DNA from: CAWBYL01 sp963793025
Lineage (GTDB): Bacteria; Actinomycetota; Acidimicrobiia; Acidimicrobiales; Acidimicrobilacustridaceae
NCBI GenBank assembly: GCA_963793025.1
Contig: CAWBYL010000006.1
Location: forward strand, 1,488,001-1,552,000
DNA length: 64,000 bases
Direction of reading: 5' to 3'
A model generated the notes under the pieces. The model had not been told where the DNA came from, did no database searches, and was given only the letters and a program-made list of their open reading frames with translations. The translations under genes and the position numbers were made by a program. This document shows, in pieces, positions 15,948 to 24,439 of the stretch. Every line of letters begins with the position of its first letter. The stretch's first letter is position 1.

Positions 15948-17696
15948 ATGAAGACCAATGGCGGTTCCGCCCTGATCAAGGCCCTGGAGCTGGAGGGCGT
16001 CGACGTGATCTTCGGCCTGCCCGGCGGCGCCATCCTGCCGGTGTACGACCCGATCATCGACTCGCCGATCCGCCACATCCTCGTGCGCCACGAGCAGGGC
16101 GCCGGGCACATGGCGGAGGGCTACGCCCAGGCCACGGGCCGGCCCGGCGTCGCCATGGTCACGTCGGGGCCGGGGGCCACCAACATCGTGACCCCCTTGG
16201 CCGACGCCTACATGGACTCGATCCCGATGGTCGTGATCACCGGGCAGGTCGCCACGGCGGCCATCGGCACCGATGCCTTCCAGGAGGTCGACATCGTCGG
16301 CATCACCCGGGGCATCACCAAGCACAACGAGCTGGTCACCGAGGCGGCCGACATCCCCCGGGTCATCCGGGAGGCCTTCCACATCGCCACCACCGGGCGT
16401 CCCGGCCCCGTCCTGGTGGACATCCCCAAGGACATCGTCGACCCCCACAACCCTCGCTCGGCCCTCGACTGGTACTGGCCCGACGATGTCGACCTGCCCG
16501 GCTACCAGCCCCGTCTCGACGGCGACCCCGCGCTGATCGCCGAGGCCGCCCGGCTGATCCAGTCCGCCGAACGGCCCGTGATCTACGCCGGTGGTGGCAT
16601 CCTCAAGGCCCGCGCCGGCGAAGCGCTACGAGTCCTGGCCGAGATGCTCGACATCTCCGTCGTCACCACGCTGATGGCCCGCGGCGCCATCCCCGACGAT
16701 CACCCCCTGTGCCTGGGCATGCCCGGCATGCACGGCAACTACACGGCCGTCACCTCGATGCAGGAGAGCGACCTGCTCATCACCCTCGGGGCGCGGTTCG
16801 ACGACCGGGTCACGGGCAAGCTCGACGGCTTCGCCCCCGAGGCCAAGATCATCCACGTCGACATCGACCCGGCCGAGCTGGGCAAGGTCCGCCGACCCGA
16901 CGTGGGCATCACCGGCGACTGCCGCCTGGTGATCGAGGAGCTCATCACCGCCGTGGGCGACCTCGGTGGGCCCGATGCCCAACCCGACCGCTCGGCCTGG
17001 AAGCAGACGATCAGCGGCTGGCAGGAGAAGTACCCGCTGCACTACGAGCCGTCCGAGCCCGGTGACCTGCTGAAGCCCCAGTACGTGCTCGAGACCCTCG
17101 ACCAGAACACGCCCGAGGACTGCATCGTCGCCTCCGGCGTGGGCCAGCACCAGATGTTCGCCTCCCAGTACTGGACCTTCCGTCACCCGTACACGTGGAT
17201 CAACTCCGGCGGCGCCGGCACCATGGGCTTCGCCGTGCCCGCCGCCATCGGGGCCAAGGTGGGACGGCCCGATCGCATGGTCTGGGCCGTCGACGGCGAC
17301 GGCTGCTTCCAGATGACCGCCCAGGAGCTGGTCACCGCCGCGGCCGAGCGCATCCCGGTGAAGATCGCCATCCTCAACAACGCCTACCTGGGCATGGTCC
17401 GCCAGTGGCAGGAGATGTTCTACGAGGAGCGCTACAGCGAGGTCTACCTCTCGCCCGACCTGCCCGACTACAAGATGTGGGCCGAGGCCATGGGCTGCGT
17501 CGGCATGCGCGTCGAGTCACCCGAGGAAGTCCTGCCCGCCATCGAGAAGGCCAACTCCATCGACGACCGTCCGGTCGTCATCGACTTCCGCACCGACGCC
17601 CGGGAGAAGGTCTTCCCCATGGTCGCCTCGGGCAAGTCGAACTCCGAGATCCAGATCGGCCCGGTCCCGTCGGGCATCCGTGCAGGGGAGTCCTGA
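15948..17696 (+). CDS. ilvB: Acetolactate synthase large subunit
   Basis: A 582-residue thiamine-diphosphate enzyme catalysing the first common step of valine, leucine and isoleucine synthesis. The N-terminal domain has the catalytic Glu in RHEQGAGHMAEGYA and the SGPGATNIVTP motif. The central FAD-binding domain contains GARFDDRVTGKLDGF. The C-terminal TPP motif runs from GDGCFQMT to ILNNAYLGMVRQWQ. ATG at 15948. It follows the attenuator and overlaps ilvN by one base. Confidence 0.97.
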   Translation: MKTNGGSALIKALELEGVDVIFGLPGGAILPVYDPIIDSPIRHILVRHEQGAGHMAEGYAQATGRPGVAMVTSGPGATNIVTPLADAYMDSIPMVVITGQVATAAIGTDAFQEVDIVGITRGITKHNELVTEAADIPRVIREAFHIATTGRPGPVLVDIPKDIVDPHNPRSALDWYWPDDVDLPGYQPRLDGDPALIAEAARLIQSAERPVIYAGGGILKARAGEALRVLAEMLDISVVTTLMARGAIPDDHPLCLGMPGMHGNYTAVTSMQESDLLITLGARFDDRVTGKLDGFAPEAKIIHVDIDPAELGKVRRPDVGITGDCRLVIEELITAVGDLGGPDAQPDRSAWKQTISGWQEKYPLHYEPSEPGDLLKPQYVLETLDQNTPEDCIVASGVGQHQMFASQYWTFRHPYTWINSGGAGTMGFAVPAAIGAKVGRPDRMVWAVDGDGCFQMTAQELVTAAAERIPVKIAILNNAYLGMVRQWQEMFYEERYSEVYLSPDLPDYKMWAEAMGCVGMRVESPEEVLPAIEKANSIDDRPVVIDFRTDAREKVFPMVASGKSNSEIQIGPVPSGIRAGES

Positions 17697-18238
17697 TGAA
17701 CACCGCGAGCGGCACCAATCGTCGCCACCACATCGTCTCGGTGTTGGTGGAGAACAAGCCCGGCGTGCTGGCCCGGGTGTCGGGACTGTTCGCCCGGCGG
17801 GGTTACAACATCTTCTCCCTCGCCGTGGCCCCCACCGACGACGACCGGCTCAGCCGGATCACCATCGTCGTCGACGTCGAGTCGGCGCCGCTGGAGCAGA
17901 TCGTGAAGCAGCTCGACAAGCTCATCAACGTCGTCCAGATCGACGAGCTGGCCCCCGGCGACGCCGTGGAGCGCGAGCTCCTCCTGGCCACCGTGTCGGC
18001 GCCAGCCGAGAGCCGTGGTCAGGTCATCGAGCTGGTGGGCGTCTTCGAGGGCAAGGTGCTCAGCGTCGGCTACGACGAGATCACCGTCTCCCTCGAGGGC
18101 AGCCCCCGCAAGCTCGACGACTTCACCGAGCTGCTCGGCAACTACGGCGTGGCCGCCGTGCAGCGCACGGGACGCGTCGCCCTACCCCGCATCGAGCGCC
18201 GCAGCGCGGAGCTTTCCGCCGTCCCCGACGCGTCCTAA
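17696..18238 (+). CDS. ilvN: Acetolactate synthase small (regulatory) subunit
   Basis: A 180-residue small subunit that activates IlvB and gives valine feedback inhibition. The N-terminal ACT domain (HHIVSVLVENKPGVLARVSGLFARRGYNI, about 11-85) has the conserved allosteric region. The C-terminal half matches the ALS small-subunit domain (ELLLATVSAP, then LDDFTELLGNYGV). The ATG shares a base with the ilvB stop (TGATG), and the ribosome site AGGGGAG lies at 17683. Co-transcribed with ilvB and ilvC. Confidence 0.96.
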   Translation: MNTASGTNRRHHIVSVLVENKPGVLARVSGLFARRGYNIFSLAVAPTDDDRLSRITIVVDVESAPLEQIVKQLDKLINVVQIDELAPGDAVERELLLATVSAPAESRGQVIELVGVFEGKVLSVGYDEITVSLEGSPRKLDDFTELLGNYGVAAVQRTGRVALPRIERRSAELSAVPDAS

Positions 18239-18322
18239 CCTCTCCCGGTTCGCTTTCACCCATCGGCCGACCCCTCCCGGCGTCGACCCGCCCCGCTTCA
18301 CCCTCAGACAGGAGCACCTCCC

Positions 18323-19357
18323 GTGGCCACCGTGTACTACGAATCCGATGCTGACCGATCCTTCATCGCCGACCGCAAGGTGGCCGTGATCGGCTACGGG
18401 TCCCAGGGTCACGCCCACGCCCTCAACCTCAAGGAGTCGGGCGTCGACGTCGTCGTCGGGCTGCGCGAGGGCTCCTCCTCCAAGAGCAAGGCCGAGGCGG
18501 CCGGGCTCACGGTCCTCCCCATCGGCGAGGCCTCCGCTTGGGCCGACGTCATCATGATCCTGTTGCCCGACACCGAGCAGAAGGCGGTCTACGACGCCGA
18601 CATCGCCCCCAACCTGTCCGACGGCGACGCCCTCTTCTTCGCTCACGGCTTCAACATCCGCTTCGACCGCATCGTGCCGCCGGCCGGTGTCGACGTGGCC
18701 ATGGCCGCCCCCAAGGGCCCGGGCCACCTGGTCCGGCGCACGTACACCGAGGGGGGCGGGGTGCCCTGTCTCATCGCCGTCGAGCAGGACGCGACCGGAC
18801 ACGCGCGGGACCTGGCCCTGGCCTACGCCGACGCCATCGGGGGAACCCGGGCCGGCGTCATCGAGACCACCTTCACCGAGGAGACCGAGACCGATCTCTT
18901 CGGTGAGCAGGCCGTGCTGTGCGGCGGCGTCACCGCCCTCGTCCAGGCCGGGTTCGAGACCCTCACCGAGGCGGGCTACCAGCCGGAGATGGCCTACTTC
19001 GAGTGCCTCCACGAGGTGAAGCTGATCGTCGACCTCATGTACGAGGAGGGCATCGCCGGCATGCGCTACTCCATCTCCGACACCGCCGAGTACGGCGATG
19101 TCACCCGCGGGCCCCGTGTCGTCACGTCGGCCACGAAGGCCGAGATGAAGAAGATCCTGGAGGAGATCACCTCCGGGAAGTTCGCCGACGAGTGGATCGC
19201 CGAGTCCGAGAGCGGTCGGGAGAACTTCAACGCCCTGCGCAAGGCGGGCGCCGAGCACGCCATCGAGACCACCGGCAAGCAGCTGCGGGCGATGATGCCG
19301 TGGATCTCCGCCGGTCGGAAGTCCGTGACCGAGACCTCCGGCGGCGCCCAGGGCTGA
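18323..19357 (+). CDS. ilvC: Ketol-acid reductoisomerase (class I)
   Basis: A 344-residue IlvC converting acetolactate or acetohydroxybutyrate to the dihydroxy acid using NAD(P)H and magnesium. The N-terminal Rossmann domain has VIGYGSQGHAHALNLKESG. Metal ligands lie in the EETETDLFGEQAVLCGG and FECLHEVKLIVDLMYEEG helices. The length fits the short class I form. GTG start with CAGGAG about 12 bases upstream. It is 84 bases after ilvN with no terminator between, so it is likely in the attenuated operon. Confidence 0.97.
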   Translation: MATVYYESDADRSFIADRKVAVIGYGSQGHAHALNLKESGVDVVVGLREGSSSKSKAEAAGLTVLPIGEASAWADVIMILLPDTEQKAVYDADIAPNLSDGDALFFAHGFNIRFDRIVPPAGVDVAMAAPKGPGHLVRRTYTEGGGVPCLIAVEQDATGHARDLALAYADAIGGTRAGVIETTFTEETETDLFGEQAVLCGGVTALVQAGFETLTEAGYQPEMAYFECLHEVKLIVDLMYEEGIAGMRYSISDTAEYGDVTRGPRVVTSATKAEMKKILEEITSGKFADEWIAESESGRENFNALRKAGAEHAIETTGKQLRAMMPWISAGRKSVTETSGGAQG

Positions 19358-19408
19358 GCGGACGACGGGTCGCCGGCACCGCGGCGGGCGGCCCGTACTG
19401 TCTTCACC

Positions 19409-20002
19409 ATGAGCACTCTTCGGCGGTCGGCGTCGGTGGTCGTGGGCCTGTTGGCGGCGGTCCTCGCCGCACTGGTCGCCGTGGTGGTGGCCCCTGCGGC
19501 CCCGGCCGCCGCGAACTGCGTGGGCCCGGAGATCTCGGTCTCGCCGTCGACGGTGGCCCCGGGGGGTCTGGTGACGGTCAAGGGCCAGCACTTCGGTACC
19601 GACTGCAACGACACGGGCCGACCCGGCCCGGTCCTCGGCGATCCCCAGAACGGGATCCAGGTGAGCGTCCGGGTGGGTGACGCCGAGAAGCTCGTCGCCG
19701 TGGTCGAGGCGGCGAGCGACTACTCCTTCGAGCTGGAGGTCTCGGTCCCTCCGAGCCTGGGGGAGGGTTCGGGTGAGGTGATCGTCCAACAGGCCACCGA
19801 GACCCCCACCGACAACCTGTCGGCGCCGGTGGAGGTGACCGGCTCCCCGGTGCAGGCCGACGACGCCGCGCTGATCCAGGTCTCCGGGGTCCCGGCGACC
19901 GACGACGACGGGCCGTCGTGGGCGGTGATCGGCCTGGCCATCCTGCTGGCCGTGCTCGGCGCCGTCGGCCTCGGGTTCGTCATCGGTCGCCGGCGCTCGT
20001 GA
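19409..20002 (+). CDS. Exported membrane-anchored protein with IPT/TIG-like domain
   Basis: A 197-residue protein with an N-terminal signal peptide (about 1-35), an Ig-like IPT/TIG-type segment (ISVSPSTVAPGGLVTVKGQHFGTDC, about 45-125, with two possibly bridged Cys), a Pro/Asp linker and a C-terminal membrane anchor followed by RRRS. It should sit on the outer face of the membrane. A TACTGT box at 19396-19401, 7 bases before the ATG, suggests leaderless transcription. Function unknown. Confidence 0.72.
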   Translation: MSTLRRSASVVVGLLAAVLAALVAVVVAPAAPAAANCVGPEISVSPSTVAPGGLVTVKGQHFGTDCNDTGRPGPVLGDPQNGIQVSVRVGDAEKLVAVVEAASDYSFELEVSVPPSLGEGSGEVIVQQATETPTDNLSAPVEVTGSPVQADDAALIQVSGVPATDDDGPSWAVIGLAILLAVLGAVGLGFVIGRRRS

Positions 20003-20081
20003 TGGTCGGGGGTGCGATGGGCGCCGCGGGCGGCGGTGCGGCAGTCTTCAGGGTGATGACGGACCTGCCGACACTGACCTC

Positions 20082-20921
20082 GTGAGCGCGCCGACCGAAC
20101 TCGTCGACCGCCGGGTGCGCCTGGCCCACCCCGCCGAGGTCGACGCCGCCTGGAACACGCGGCATCCGGAGCTGGCCTACTCCGTCGACGCTGTCTCGCT
20201 GCTGATGCCCTACGCCGAGCCCTACTTCGTGCACGCCGTGCGCACCGCCCTGCCCGCCCTCGATCCCGAGTTGCGGACGACCGCCTCGGCGTTCTGCACC
20301 CAGGAGGCCCGGCACCACGCCGAGCACCGACGGTTCAACGACCGCATCGCCCACGGTCGCCCGGCGGTGGCTCGCATCGAGGGCTGGATGGGTCGGACCT
20401 ACGGCTGGCTCGACCGCACCCGGAGCAACCGCTTCAGCCTGGCCTTCGCCGCTGCGTCGGAGACCATCGCCTTCAGCATCGCCCGCTGGGCCGACAGCCA
20501 CCACCACGAGCTGTTCGACGAGGTGGCGCCCTCGACGGCGGCGCTGTTCCAATGGCACCTGGCCGAGGAGGTGGAGCACAAGAGCGTGGCCTTCGACGTG
20601 TACCAGGCGGTCGACGGTTCCCGGCTCCGTCACGCCCTCGCCGCCTTCGTCACCTTCTCCCTCCTCGCCTGGTTCACCGTCCTCACGACCTTCGCCCTGC
20701 TGTTCGGCTCCGGACGCTGGCGCTCGCCCGCGTGCTGGTTCCGGCTGGTGCGGTGGTCCGTCGGCATCGCCTTCGTGACGCTGCCGAACCTGTTCGTGTC
20801 GCTCGTCCCCGGTCACCACCCGTCCGACTTCGCCGATCCACCAGGGTTGGTGACGTGGCTGCGCTACTTCGATCCGGCCACCGGCACCGTCCCCCTCCTC
20901 GACCGCTCCATCGAGCTCTGA
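20082..20921 (+). CDS. Putative metal-dependent hydrolase (PF10118-like)
   Basis: A 279-residue protein resembling the Metal_hydrol (PF10118) family. It has the His/Glu-rich helices expected for a di-metal helical site: FCTQEARHHAEHRRFN, then a later WHLAEEVEHKSVAFDVY. Two hydrophobic stretches (about 185-210 and 225-250) may associate it with the membrane. The reaction of this family is not established to my knowledge. GTG start at 20082. The next gene starts one base after its stop, so the two are probably co-transcribed. Confidence 0.75.
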   Translation: MSAPTELVDRRVRLAHPAEVDAAWNTRHPELAYSVDAVSLLMPYAEPYFVHAVRTALPALDPELRTTASAFCTQEARHHAEHRRFNDRIAHGRPAVARIEGWMGRTYGWLDRTRSNRFSLAFAAASETIAFSIARWADSHHHELFDEVAPSTAALFQWHLAEEVEHKSVAFDVYQAVDGSRLRHALAAFVTFSLLAWFTVLTTFALLFGSGRWRSPACWFRLVRWSVGIAFVTLPNLFVSLVPGHHPSDFADPPGLVTWLRYFDPATGTVPLLDRSIEL

Positions 20922-20922
20922 G

Positions 20923-21894
20923 GTGACGGCATCCGGACGCTGGGGGCGCGTCGCGGCCGTGGTGGCGGCGGCGATGGTCGCGTGCCTCCTGGCCGCCTGT
21001 GGCACGGCGATCTCGGGCGCCGACAACCCGTCGATCGAGGATCCGGCGACGACCACGGCGGCACCGACGACCACGGCGGCACCGACGACCACGGCGGCAC
21101 CGACGACCACCACGAACCCACCAGTCGTGGCCCGGCGGTTGTTGACGCTCGGTGATTCGGCCATGGTCGACGCCGAGCAGGCGATCATCCCCGCCTTCAC
21201 CGCCGCCGGAGCGGAGGTGGCGGTGCCGGCGGCCGCCTCGGGCTTCGGGCTGGCCAGCATGTACGTGAACCGGACGCCGTCGCCGTGGCCCGAGGAGTGG
21301 CCCCGCCTCGTGGACCAGGTCCGACCCGACCTCACCATCGTGATGATGGGCGGCTGGGACGCCGCCTTCATCGCCGAGAACGGGGTGGCGGCCTATCGGG
21401 AGGTGGCGGCCCGGGCGGCGGCGGTGCTCACCGCCCAGGGCGGGAAGGTCCTGTGGCTGTCGATGCTCCCCGACAAGGTCGCCAAGGCGACCATGGAGCC
21501 GGCCACGGAGGCCTACGCCGGGCTCCCGGCGCTCCTCCCCGGCCAGGTCTTCTTCGCCGACGTGGCCCCCGCCCTACGCGGTCCGGCCGGGGACTTCCCG
21601 AGGTCGTACGTGGACGAGCGCGGCCAACTCCTGCGGACCCGGAAGGTCGACGGATGGCACCTGTGCCAGGACGGCGCCATCCGGATCGCCGAGTTCGTCA
21701 ACCGCACCGCAGTGGAGCTCGGCCTGGCCGCGCCGGCGCCGGACGGCACGTGGGAGCGCGGACCGTGGTGGGACGACATCGCCTTCAACGGCAACCCCGC
21801 CTGCTGGCCCCCGGGGGCCTGGCAGGGAGCCGGTCCGGATCGCACACCGGCGACGGCCACCTCGCCCGGGGCCGACGTCGCCACCCCGGACTGA
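20923..21894 (+). CDS. SGNH-hydrolase-like lipoprotein
   Basis: A 323-residue exported protein. The signal peptide ends in the lipobox LAAC (Cys about 26), then a Thr/Ala/Pro linker made of a repeated 6-residue unit. The main domain has the SGNH pattern: a GDS-type nucleophile block (LTLGDSAM), an oxyanion region (MMGGWDA) and a C-terminal Asp-x-x-His (VDGWHL). Related proteins act as esterases or acyltransferases on cell-surface polymers. The substrate here is not evident. GTG start immediately after the preceding gene. Confidence 0.72.
   Translation: MTASGRWGRVAAVVAAAMVACLLAACGTAISGADNPSIEDPATTTAAPTTTAAPTTTAAPTTTTNPPVVARRLLTLGDSAMVDAEQAIIPAFTAAGAEVAVPAAASGFGLASMYVNRTPSPWPEEWPRLVDQVRPDLTIVMMGGWDAAFIAENGVAAYREVAARAAAVLTAQGGKVLWLSMLPDKVAKATMEPATEAYAGLPALLPGQVFFADVAPALRGPAGDFPRSYVDERGQLLRTRKVDGWHLCQDGAIRIAEFVNRTAVELGLAAPAPDGTWERGPWWDDIAFNGNPACWPPGAWQGAGPDRTPATATSPGADVATPD
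21048..21110 (+). repeat. 18-base tandem repeat coding the Thr/Ala/Pro linker
   Basis: Three perfect 18-base units (GACGACCACGGCGGCACC) plus a half unit, in frame inside the SGNH lipoprotein gene. Each encodes six residues of the low-complexity linker between the lipid anchor and the catalytic domain. Copy number could vary between strains without breaking the frame. Confidence 0.9.
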
Positions 21895-21945
21895 TCGCCA
21901 GGCGCCGCCGCTACGCTCGCCCCGACGACGACGAACGGGGGAAGT

Positions 21946-22974
21946 GTGCACTACCGCAGACTCGGCCGCACGGGGCTCAAGGTCAGTCCGCTCTGCCTGG
22001 GAGCGATGATGTTCGGGGAGTGGGGGAACCCTGACCACGACGACTCGGTGGCGATCATCCATGCCGCCCTCGATGCCGGCATCAACTTCATCGACACCGC
22101 CGACGTGTACTCCGCCGGCGAGTCCGAGGAGATCGTGGGCAAGGCCATCGCGGGGCGCCGCGACGAGGTGGTCCTGGCCACCAAGTTCTACGCCCCGATG
22201 GGCCAGGGTCCCAACGAGAGCGGCGCCTCCCGGTACTGGATCATCAAGGAGTGCGAGAACAGCCTCCGCCGGCTGGGCACCGACCACATCGACCTCTACC
22301 AGGTGCACCGCCCCGACCCCACCATGGACGTCGACGAGACGCTCGGTGCGCTGTCCGACCTCGTCCACCAGGGCAAGGTCCGGTACATCGGAAGCTCCAC
22401 CTTCCAGGCCTCCGAGATCGTCGAGGCCCAGTGGACGGCCGAGCGTCGCGGGCGTGAGCGCTTCGTGTGCGAGCAGCCGCCCTACTCGATCCTCGTGCGG
22501 GGCATCGAGGCCGACGTCCTGCCGACGTGCAAGCGCTACGGCATGGGGGTCATCCCCTGGAGCCCGTTGGGCGGTGGGTGGTTGTCGGGCAAGTGGCGCA
22601 TCGGCAGCGACGTGTCGAGCCACCGGGCCGAGCGGGTACCTGCTCGCTACGACCTGTCGATGCCGGGCAACCAGGCCAAGCTCGAAGCGGCCGACGCGCT
22701 GGGCACGATGGCCGACGAAGCCGGCCTCAGCCTGGTCGACGTCGCCCTGGCCTTCGTCATGGGCAACCCGGCGGTGACCTCGGCCATCATCGGGCCTCGC
22801 ACCATGGATCAGCTCACCAGCCAGCTCGGGGCGGCTGACGTGCAGCTGAGCGCCGACGTCCTCGACCGCATCGACGAGATCGTCCCGCCCGGCACCAACT
22901 TCACCTGGGCCGACGCCGGCTACGCGCCGCCGATGGTGGCCGATCCCGAGGCTCGCCGCCGTCCCGCTCGCTGA
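21946..22974 (+). CDS. Aldo/keto reductase
   Basis: A 342-residue NADPH-dependent aldo/keto reductase of the YhdN/YajO type. The catalytic tetrad is visible: Asp in FIDTADVY, the Tyr in the same motif, Lys in LATKFY, and His in DLYQVHRPD. The phosphate-binding region near the C-terminus (TSAIIGPRTMDQL) is intact. GTG start preceded by GGGGGAAG. It stands upstream of metY but is separated from it by a distinct promoter region. The physiological substrate is unknown. Confidence 0.88.
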   Translation: MHYRRLGRTGLKVSPLCLGAMMFGEWGNPDHDDSVAIIHAALDAGINFIDTADVYSAGESEEIVGKAIAGRRDEVVLATKFYAPMGQGPNESGASRYWIIKECENSLRRLGTDHIDLYQVHRPDPTMDVDETLGALSDLVHQGKVRYIGSSTFQASEIVEAQWTAERRGRERFVCEQPPYSILVRGIEADVLPTCKRYGMGVIPWSPLGGGWLSGKWRIGSDVSSHRAERVPARYDLSMPGNQAKLEAADALGTMADEAGLSLVDVALAFVMGNPAVTSAIIGPRTMDQLTSQLGAADVQLSADVLDRIDEIVPPGTNFTWADAGYAPPMVADPEARRRPAR

Positions 22975-23011
22975 CGGCGACCGATGCGTTTCCCTCGGAG
23001 CTAAATCTGAC

Positions 23012-23041
23012 TTGGCCGGTCGGGTTTCGGGGTCGTAGGCT
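23012..23041 (+). promoter_or_regulatory. Predicted metY promoter
   Basis: TTGGCC (23012-23017) and TAGGCT (23036-23041) with an 18-base spacer. The expected start, about 23048, lies directly before the hairpin at 23050-23089. Confidence 0.5.
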
Positions 23042-23049
23042 CCGAGACC

Positions 23050-23089
23050 GTCGTCACCCCTTCGCGCGACCCGATCGCGCGGTGACGAC
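23050..23089 (+). promoter_or_regulatory. Hairpin at the 5-prime end of the metY transcript
   Basis: GTCGTCAC (23050-23057) pairs with GTGACGAC (23082-23089). After a 5-base bulge, CGCGCG (23063-23068) pairs with 23076-23081 around a 7-base loop. It fills most of the predicted 5-prime UTR. No known S-box or T-box consensus was recognised and no U-tract follows. Confidence 0.5.
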
Positions 23090-23112
23090 TCCGCACGCAC
23101 AGGGGAGAACCG

Positions 23113-24426
23113 ATGAGCGACCAGTGGGGCTTCGAGACCCGTCAGATCCATGCCGGCCAGGAGGCCGATCCCACCACCGGCGCCCGCGCCGTACCGATCT
23201 ACCAGACGACCTCGTACCAGTTCCGCGACACGACTCACGCCGCCAACCTGTTCGCGCTGGCCGAGATCGGCAACATCTACACCCGCATCATGAACCCGAC
23301 CCAGGGCGTCTTCGAGGCGCGGATGTCGGCCCTCGAGGGCGGCACCGAGACGGCGGTGGGCATCCCCGGGGCGCTCGCCGTCGCCTCCGGTCAGGCGGCC
23401 GAGACGCTCGCCATCATGAACCTGGCCGAGCAGGGCAGCCACGTGGTGGCCTCCGCGGCCCTCTACGGCGGTACCTACAACCTCCTGCACTACACGCTGC
23501 CCAAGTTCGGCATCGACGTCACCTTCATCGATGATCCCGACGACCTCGACGCCTGGCGCGCCGCGGTGCGACCCAACACCAAGGCGTTCTACGGAGAGTC
23601 GATCGGCAACCCCCGAAACGACGTGCTCGACCTCGAGGGCGTCTCCGGTGTGGCCCACGACAACGGCGTGCCCCTCATCGTCGACAACACGGTGGCCTCG
23701 CCGTGGTTGCTACGCCCGCTGGAGCTGGGCGCCGACATCGTCGTGCACTCGGCCACCAAGTTCATCGGGGGCCACGGCACGTCGATCGGCGGCGTGATCG
23801 TCGACGGCGGTTCCTTCGACTTCTCGGCCAACGACAAGTTCCCGATGTTCACCGAACCCGATCCCAGCTACCACGGCCTCACCTACTGGCCGGCGCTGGG
23901 CAAGGGCTCGTACATCATCAAGGCCCGAGTCCAGCTGCTGCGCGACATGGGACCGGCCATCACCCCGTTCAACTCGTTCCTCTTCCTCCAAGGGCTCGAG
24001 ACGCTGAGCCTGCGCATGGAGCGCCACAACGCCAACGCCAAGGTGGTCGCCGACTACCTCGCGGGCCACGCTCAGGTGGAGTCGGTCCAGTACGCCGGTC
24101 TGGCGTCGTCGCGGTGGAACGAGCGGGCGGAGCGCTACACCCAGGGCCGCGGCTACGGCTCGGTGCCGGCGTTCGTGATCCAGGGGGGCAAGGAGGCTGG
24201 CCAGAAGTTCGTGGAGGCCCTCGAGCTGCACAGCCACGTGGCCAACATCGGCGACGTCCGCAGCCTGGCCATCCACCCGGCCAGCACCACCCACTCCCAG
24301 CTCACCGAGGTCGAGCAGGTCTCGACCGGCGTCGAGCCCGGGTTGGTCCGCCTCTCGGTCGGCCTCGAGACGATCGACGACATCATCGCCGACCTCGACA
24401 AGGGCTTCGCCGCCGCCCAGGGCTGA
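23113..24426 (+). CDS. metY: O-acetylhomoserine sulfhydrylase
   Basis: A 437-residue PLP enzyme of the Cys/Met metabolism family that makes homocysteine from O-acetylhomoserine and sulfide. The start is typical (FETRQIHAGQEADPTTGARAVPIYQTTSY). The PLP Lys is in VVHSATKFIGGHGTSIGG. The long active-site loop after it (FTEPDPSYHGLTYW) distinguishes MetY from the shorter MetB/MetC group. ATG at 23113 with GGGGAG upstream. No metX is in the window. Confidence 0.93.
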   Translation: MSDQWGFETRQIHAGQEADPTTGARAVPIYQTTSYQFRDTTHAANLFALAEIGNIYTRIMNPTQGVFEARMSALEGGTETAVGIPGALAVASGQAAETLAIMNLAEQGSHVVASAALYGGTYNLLHYTLPKFGIDVTFIDDPDDLDAWRAAVRPNTKAFYGESIGNPRNDVLDLEGVSGVAHDNGVPLIVDNTVASPWLLRPLELGADIVVHSATKFIGGHGTSIGGVIVDGGSFDFSANDKFPMFTEPDPSYHGLTYWPALGKGSYIIKARVQLLRDMGPAITPFNSFLFLQGLETLSLRMERHNANAKVVADYLAGHAQVESVQYAGLASSRWNERAERYTQGRGYGSVPAFVIQGGKEAGQKFVEALELHSHVANIGDVRSLAIHPASTTHSQLTEVEQVSTGVEPGLVRLSVGLETIDDIIADLDKGFAAAQG

Positions 24427-24439
24427 CGCGGAGGTCACG

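Noticed and set aside
22984..23004. Tiny open frame (MRFPRS) upstream of metY as a regulatory leader
   Set aside because: It lies upstream of the predicted metY promoter and contains no Met or Cys codons beyond the start.
23012..23112. S-box (SAM) riboswitch or T-box before metY
   Set aside because: The leader is only about 65 bases and shows a single hairpin with none of the conserved cores I know.
21574..23658. Long minus-strand open frame across the SGNH, aldo/keto reductase and metY genes
   Set aside because: It crosses three convincing plus-strand genes and their gaps and has no recognisable domain.
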